Part shown: positions 59,967-64,000 of the stretch, piece after piece
Layout: every line of letters begins with the position of its first letter
Position numbering within the stretch: the first letter of the stretch is position 1
From: Escarpia spicata
Taxonomy: Eukaryota; Annelida; Polychaeta; Sabellida; Siboglinidae
Direction: 5' to 3'
Length of the DNA: 64,000 nt
NCBI GenBank assembly: GCA_963995525.1
Contig: OZ023211.1
Span: 60,189,738-60,253,737 of the forward strand
Made by a program: the position numbers and the translations under genes
The notes under the pieces: model-generated
Told to the model about the DNA's origin: nothing
The model's input: only the letters and a program-made list of their open reading frames with translations
Database searches by the model: none

Positions 59967-60110
59967 GACGGTAGTGTTTTGAAATTGGGTAGTGTTTTGA
60001 GCGTACGTATGGGTAGTGTTTTGAACTTAACATTAGTGTTTTGCGCGGCGCGTACTTTCAAAACACTACCGTAGTGTTTTCAGCGGGGTAGTATTTTGAG
60101 CGTCATACAC
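59967..60110. repeat. GTAGTGTTTTGA short-repeat cluster with inverted arm
   Basis: (G)GTAGTGTTTTGA-type words occur about six times. GGTAGTGTTTTGAAA at 59,970 is complemented by TTTCAAAACACTACC at 60,056-60,070, so the segment can fold back. It abuts the CR1 3' end directly. Confidence 0.75.
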
Positions 60111-60780
60111 CGGAAACCAGCCCGCACAAGCCGCGTCAAAGAGAACGTACTAGTAGTGATATTGCACCCTTAACACAGGAAATGCATCAAAAGATCAAAG
60201 GATTTTTGTATTTTGCTGAGCTAAGCAATTTTTATCAATAATTAATTAACTGATTAACTAGTTAACTAATTAACAAATACATTAATTAAGTAATTAACTA
60301 ATAGTATATGAGTCACCAAACCCTCTAAAACCACCGTAGAGAGTTTGAGAAACCCTTTACTTGGGGTGGAGGTGCTGTATCTCCCTAGCCGCAAACGTCG
60401 CTTTATCTTAATTGATTTTCATAATCGTGACCGATTTCTAACGGCGCTGTGTCAATTCCAGTATGATGTGGAACAGAACCAGACAGGCGTTTGTATGGTT
60501 CTAGTAAGCCTTTTGCTAACAGTTAATTTTAGCAACCTTTGTTGTAACACAGCGGAGCCATTAGCCAGCTGCTATGTTTCGATGTAGTGGATTTGTCCAA
60601 TGACGCGACTGTTTCATGCAACGTTATTCTAACAGAGCTATAGGAAAGCCAGGGAGTAAAGCCAGTTTGGGCCTATAAGACAAGCTTGTTGGAGGTAAGT
60701 TTGTGGTATATTGTCAACGTAAGCGTGCTGATTCACATACTGCTTACTGTGATTAACAACAAAAGACAGCCACCACTAGT
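60111..60780. other. Intergenic, nothing recognised
   Basis: Contains a TTAATTAAC-rich AT stretch at 60,230-60,305 and an 80-codon frame at 60,345-60,587 without family resemblance. Confidence 0.4.
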
Positions 60781-60859
60781 GTGTTCTTCTTGTTGTATGC
60801 GTAATGTTGCTCGGTGCATGCCGAGTAGGTAGTGGTTATGCATGACAAAGTCTACTTTC

Positions 60860-60915
60860 AGTATTTATTGTTATTTCGACTCATAGTCCAACCCCGAAGT
60901 GTCCACTATCCACAC
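60860..60915 (-). pseudogene. Diverged copy of the acidic gene's terminal exon
   Basis: Minus-strand sequence after ...GAACTAG encodes EVWIVDTSGLDYESK and a stop, paralogous to the end of the exon at 61,158-61,049. It has the same downstream AATAAATACTGAA block. The acceptor phase does not match the upstream exon, so it is probably non-functional in the same frame. Confidence 0.5.
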
Positions 60916-61048
60916 CTCTAGTTCGCAAGGTATGTTAGTAAAGCCTATGTTCGTGGAGGCTCGGGTCTACAAGGCACGCCGAGTACGGAGTGGTTATCAA
61001 CGACACATCTACTTACAGTAGTATATTCAGTATTTATTGTATTTCCAC

Positions 61049-61375
61049 AGTTATTCCGACTCATAGTCCGAATCACTTTGGGGGTCTGGTATCCATACTT
61101 CTTCATCTCCGTCCCAATATGATGATGGCAACCTATCTTCGTCTTCTTCAGTCTCACTGCAGACAAAAGGTAAGTCTCTGATAGGTAAAACTATATGTAC
61201 CGCTTCTTTTATATAATACCTGGTATTCATTGTGGTGCATTACAGTACAGACCCCATACCATATGGCACCCTTATAACAAAGCTGTGTGTCATCATGTCA
61301 ACTTACTCGATATCTCTCTCGTCGTCGTCGTCATCTCCGGCCCCATTCTCTTCTTCTTCTCCAGCTGCTCTACAA
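61049..61375 (-). CDS. Last two exons of an unidentified acidic protein
   Basis: Minus strand. Exon 61,375-61,313 is preceded by TTCTATTTGTAG and followed by GTAAGT. It encodes AAGEEEENGAGDDDDDERDI. The terminal exon 61,158-61,049 follows TTTGTCTGCAG, and the phases join (GA|T). It encodes ETEEDEDRLPSSYWDGDEEV then WIPDPQSDSDYESE and a TAA stop. AATAAA follows within about 15 nt. The upstream exon and start codon were not found. A TATATAA-like sequence lies on the minus strand near 61,725. The protein is strongly acidic and matches no family I know. Confidence 0.5.
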
Positions 61376-61829
61376 ATAGAAGGTAAGGTAAGTTAAGGAT
61401 TTAAAAAATTGTATGATATAAGCTCCTTTGTTTAAAACAGGCTGCAGCATACTTTATTGTAAGTTTTAATTGTCATGAGAATATACCCACGTGAACATCC
61501 TTGTGGAACTCGTCGGCAACGTCGATCGTTGGGCGTACATGCTGCAGCAAAGACTAACTACCCGTGCGGAAGCAAAGCCTGCTCGTCGAGCTCACTCTCT
61601 CTGTCGTCGGTGGGAGAACTATTAAAGAGAGATGAACCGCTCTGCGGGTTTATAGGGCACTATGAAGCGGGATCGAGCGATAGTCGTCGTAGCAGCAGCA
61701 GTCGGGTTCTTTTTGTTCGTTATTATATAACGTGTTAGGTAGTCATCTTCCTCCTCCTGGTGCAACGGGGGTCTCGTTGTACACAACGACAAGCCATGGG
61801 AGGTTGACAACGCAACTTACTAAACCGCG

Positions 61830-62880
61830 TCTACATCGACCCGAAACATGTGGGGAGTTACAGGGGCGCCGACGTCTTGCACCGAGCGATCCTAGTACCG
61901 AAACGAACCGTCAAGCAGTGGTTGTTGGAGCGGGACACCTATTCCCTTCACAAACCGGTGAAATGCCGTTTCAAGCGGGGCTGCATCGTCGTAGGCGGTC
62001 GACGGCCGATCTCGTCGACGTAGCTAGTAAGAAAAACACAACGACGGGACGACATTCCTTTTGATGGTCATCGACGTCTTTTAGAGGTGGGCGTGGTGCG
62101 TACCTTTGAAGAGTAAATCTGGACCAGTTCTCTGACGGTTTCGAGGGTTTGCTGCAGCCGCCGCCGACTGCACTACAGACCGACAAGGGTATGAAGTTTC
62201 TCAACTGCCCCTATCAGAAGCTCCTGAAGGAGCACGGTATCCACCACTTCGTCATGCACAACGAGCTAGGAGACCAAAGCGAGTATCGTGGAATGATTTA
62301 ACCGAACGCTGAAGACTCGCGTGTGGCTGTACTTCACGAAACACCACACGTTGAGATACATCGAGTCGTTGCCCGGGTTCGTGCGGTTGTACAACAACAC
62401 CTACCACCGTAGCATCGGTATGGCTCACACGAGGGTCAACGCCTCGAACCAGGAAACATTGTGGCAGCGGTTGCACGGCGGTGGCGGCGGTGGCTGCGGT
62501 GACGGCGCTCGAACCAAACCGAAACTGCTAGTCTGAGATCGCGTGCGCATCAACAACGCGAAGAGACGGTTCAAGAAAGGGGGACATGGCGAGCTGGACC
62601 GAAGAGCTCTTCACCGTTGAAGAAGCGCACTCATCCGACCCGCCCGTTTACCGATTGATAGACGACGCCGGAACGGCACTAGACGGCACCTTCTACGAAC
62701 CGGAAGTACAAAAAGTGTCCATCTCGAAAGATAAACTTGATCGCGTAGAGGCGGTTCTACAGCGTCGCAAGGTGGGCAAGACGGGAGCGGAGGTGCTAGT
62801 GAAATAACACGGGTACTCGCCCTCTTCCAACACCTGGATCGATGCCAAAACGCTCGTGGCCTATAAAGGGTAGTCTCGTC
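61830..62880 (+). pseudogene. Polinton/Maverick integrase remnant with C-terminal chromodomain
   Basis: Plus-strand fragments in several frames resemble the retrovirus-like integrase of Polintons. The order is an N-terminal portion (about 61,830-62,100), a core containing TDKGMKFLNCPYQKLLKEHG (about 62,180-62,240), FTKHHTLRYIESLPGFVRLY (62,340s) and NNTYHRSIGMAHTRVN, then SWTEELFTVEEAHSSDPPVY and a chromodomain-like RVEAVLQRRKVGKTGAEVLV cut by a TAA at about 62,806. Stops and frameshifts are frequent. GC content is well above that of the host flanks. Confidence 0.75.
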
Positions 62881-62889
62881 GACCCGTGA

Positions 62890-63195
62890 CCGTCAGTCGG
62901 GGTATGAACGAGGTGGACGAGATGCGCGCAGTAACGCGGGAGCACCGGGTCGCGTCGCCGGCGTCTATGCGGTAACGAGTGCTCCAGGTGGAGACCCCTA
63001 AGTTTCAAGCCGCCGGCCACGTACACGGACGTTGTGGAGCCACGCATCGTCGGTGATCGTCTCGCTCCGATACTGCGAAGCGTTCCGGTCTACTAGATCG
63101 GTATAAGGGACGACCTCGGTCGACCGGTGCTATTCGGGCAGGAGAACTCGTAGCGACGCTTCACCTCAGACGCTATAAATCGAAACGGTGACGCG
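62890..63195 (+). pseudogene. Probable second Polinton structural-gene remnant
   Basis: Short plus-strand fragments between the integrase and the capsid-associated gene. Their position and residual similarity suggest a small Polinton structural gene. Stops are frequent and no long frame remains. Confidence 0.35.
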
Positions 63196-63249
63196 ACGAC
63201 CGGTTATAAAACGGCCGGTCGGAGTGTCGACGGTCAGTACATCGAAACG

Positions 63250-63712
63250 CCGTCGCAAGGAACGGGCACCAAGCGATCTATTCACCAGTTAGAATGGCGA
63301 TCGAGCATCGGCAGTCATGCGAAGGGTTACAGAGCGAACTGGACCAGACGAACACCGAGAGCGGTCAAGTGGGCCGACCACCAACCGCTGACGTCTCTCG
63401 ACGCGGAGGGTCCCATCGAGTTTTTCATACCGGGATCGGGAGACGACTACCTGGACCTGTCGAGAGTTGAACTGTACGTGCAAGCCAATGTGCTGAAAGT
63501 GGACGACGCGGACCTCGACGATGCTAGTCTCGTGGTACCGGTCAACAACGTTTTGCACTCGCTATTCAGTCAAGTCGACGTGTCAATGAAGGACCCCCTC
63601 GACCAACAAGTACCCGTACCAGGCCTACATCGAGACGTTGTTGGGCTACGGCGCGGATGCCAAGAAGACCCAACTAGAGGGTCGACCGAGAAGCTCGTAC
63701 CTGGCTAGTCAC
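63250..63712 (+). pseudogene. Polinton capsid-associated (F54H12.2-like) gene remnant
   Basis: A plus-strand frame contains GPIEFFIPGSGDDYLDLSRV and then PVNNVLHSLFSQVDVSMKD, a signature of the F54H12.2-like proteins found next to integrase in Polintons and related adintovirus-like elements. A frameshift follows at about 63,600. I cannot say whether it is a major or minor jelly-roll protein. Confidence 0.6.
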
Positions 63713-63714
63713 CA

Positions 63715-63950
63715 TTGTTTGGTACTGTCCGAGGGTAGTCGCGCCTCTTCGACATAGCATTCGAAGTCGAACGTTGCTCTGCATGATGCTCTGTACATGC
63801 CTCTTCCACGTAGATACCCTCGTCCTCCAGCTGTTGGAAGACGGACGGTTTCGTGTGATAGGCACCGCCGGGGTAGACACGGATCGATCTCGTCGATAAA
63901 CGTGATGTGAGACGAATCGTCATCCGTCTAATCCTGCGTAAATATATAAT
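63715..63950 (-). pseudogene. Polinton-type DNA polymerase B fragment (convergent)
   Basis: On the minus strand two different frames carry GGAYHTKPSVFQQLEDEGIY and, further on, ATFDFECYVEEARLPSDS. The second resembles the exonuclease-domain DFE motif of protein-primed type B polymerases in Polintons. The frame change between them shows decay. The gene converges on the capsid-associated gene. Confidence 0.5.
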
Positions 63951-64000
63951 CACTGGAAGTGTAGAGCAGCAGCACTTGCTGTTTTGTTCCTTGACGTCGC

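Noticed and set aside
60345..60587. 80-codon plus-strand frame as a gene
   Set aside because: It shows no motif, no splice context and no family resemblance. I could not support it.
61595..61740. A first exon for the acidic minus-strand gene starting MYAQRSTLPTSS
   Set aside because: The only nearby donor gives a phase that does not join to the exon at 61,375-61,313 without a stop.
62252..63558. Minus-strand frames across the Polinton block
   Set aside because: Most are shadows of the plus-strand integrase and capsid-associated remnants. Only the frames at 63,715-63,950 show polymerase B-like motifs.

Overview
This is an AT-rich metazoan nuclear window. The two recognisable host genes are split by many GT-AG introns, and the rest is dominated by non-LTR retrotransposons, SINEs, hAT elements, MITE-like inverted repeats, mini- and microsatellites and one Polinton/Maverick remnant. 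CR1-type and RTE-type LINEs, tRNA-derived SINEs and a Polinton together suggest a marine invertebrate, such as a lophotrochozoan or an invertebrate deuterostome. I cannot name the species. There are no bacterial genes, no CRISPR array and no clean tRNA or rRNA gene.

Layout. 1-18,900: intergenic, with decayed LINEs (1-2,335; 4,100-5,066; 9,535-11,280), a decayed hAT element (2,529-3,945), SINEs, a MITE-like foldback, a 159-nt (GT)n tract and old octamer-rich repeats. 18,911-44,764 (minus): a complete 15-exon SETD3 gene (actin-histidine N-methyltransferase) whose exon phases all agree, giving 745 residues. Its introns hold a nearly full-length CR1 LINE (25,011-29,084), a second CR1 in the opposite orientation (32,742-35,160), an RTE-like LINE pierced by a hAT element and by a block carrying a MITE, and further repeats. 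44,800-49,950: the divergent intergenic region, with a CRE-bearing candidate bidirectional promoter near 46,150-46,320 and a PHD-type CR1 fragment. 49,959-57,552 (plus): a complete 8-exon cyclin K gene (CCNK), 583 residues. 57,553-61,000: a degenerate satellite, a CR1 tail and a short-repeat cluster. 61,049-61,375 (minus): the last two exons of an unidentified acidic protein, with a duplicated terminal exon. 61,800-63,950: a GC-rich, decayed Polinton with integrase, capsid-associated and DNA polymerase B remnants.

Main observations. (1) The head-to-head SETD3/CCNK arrangement matches that on human chromosome 14q32. (2) The CR1 at 25,011-29,084 has an SGNH-esterase ORF1 that ends in a TTTAAAC heptamer placed correctly to send ribosomes into ORF2 by a -1 frameshift. 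(3) Splice junctions have been tandemly duplicated in both host genes: four copies of one SETD3 donor, and decoy copies of a CCNK acceptor. (4) Two CR1 copies in opposite orientation flank SETD3 exons 8-10 and could pair in the transcript.
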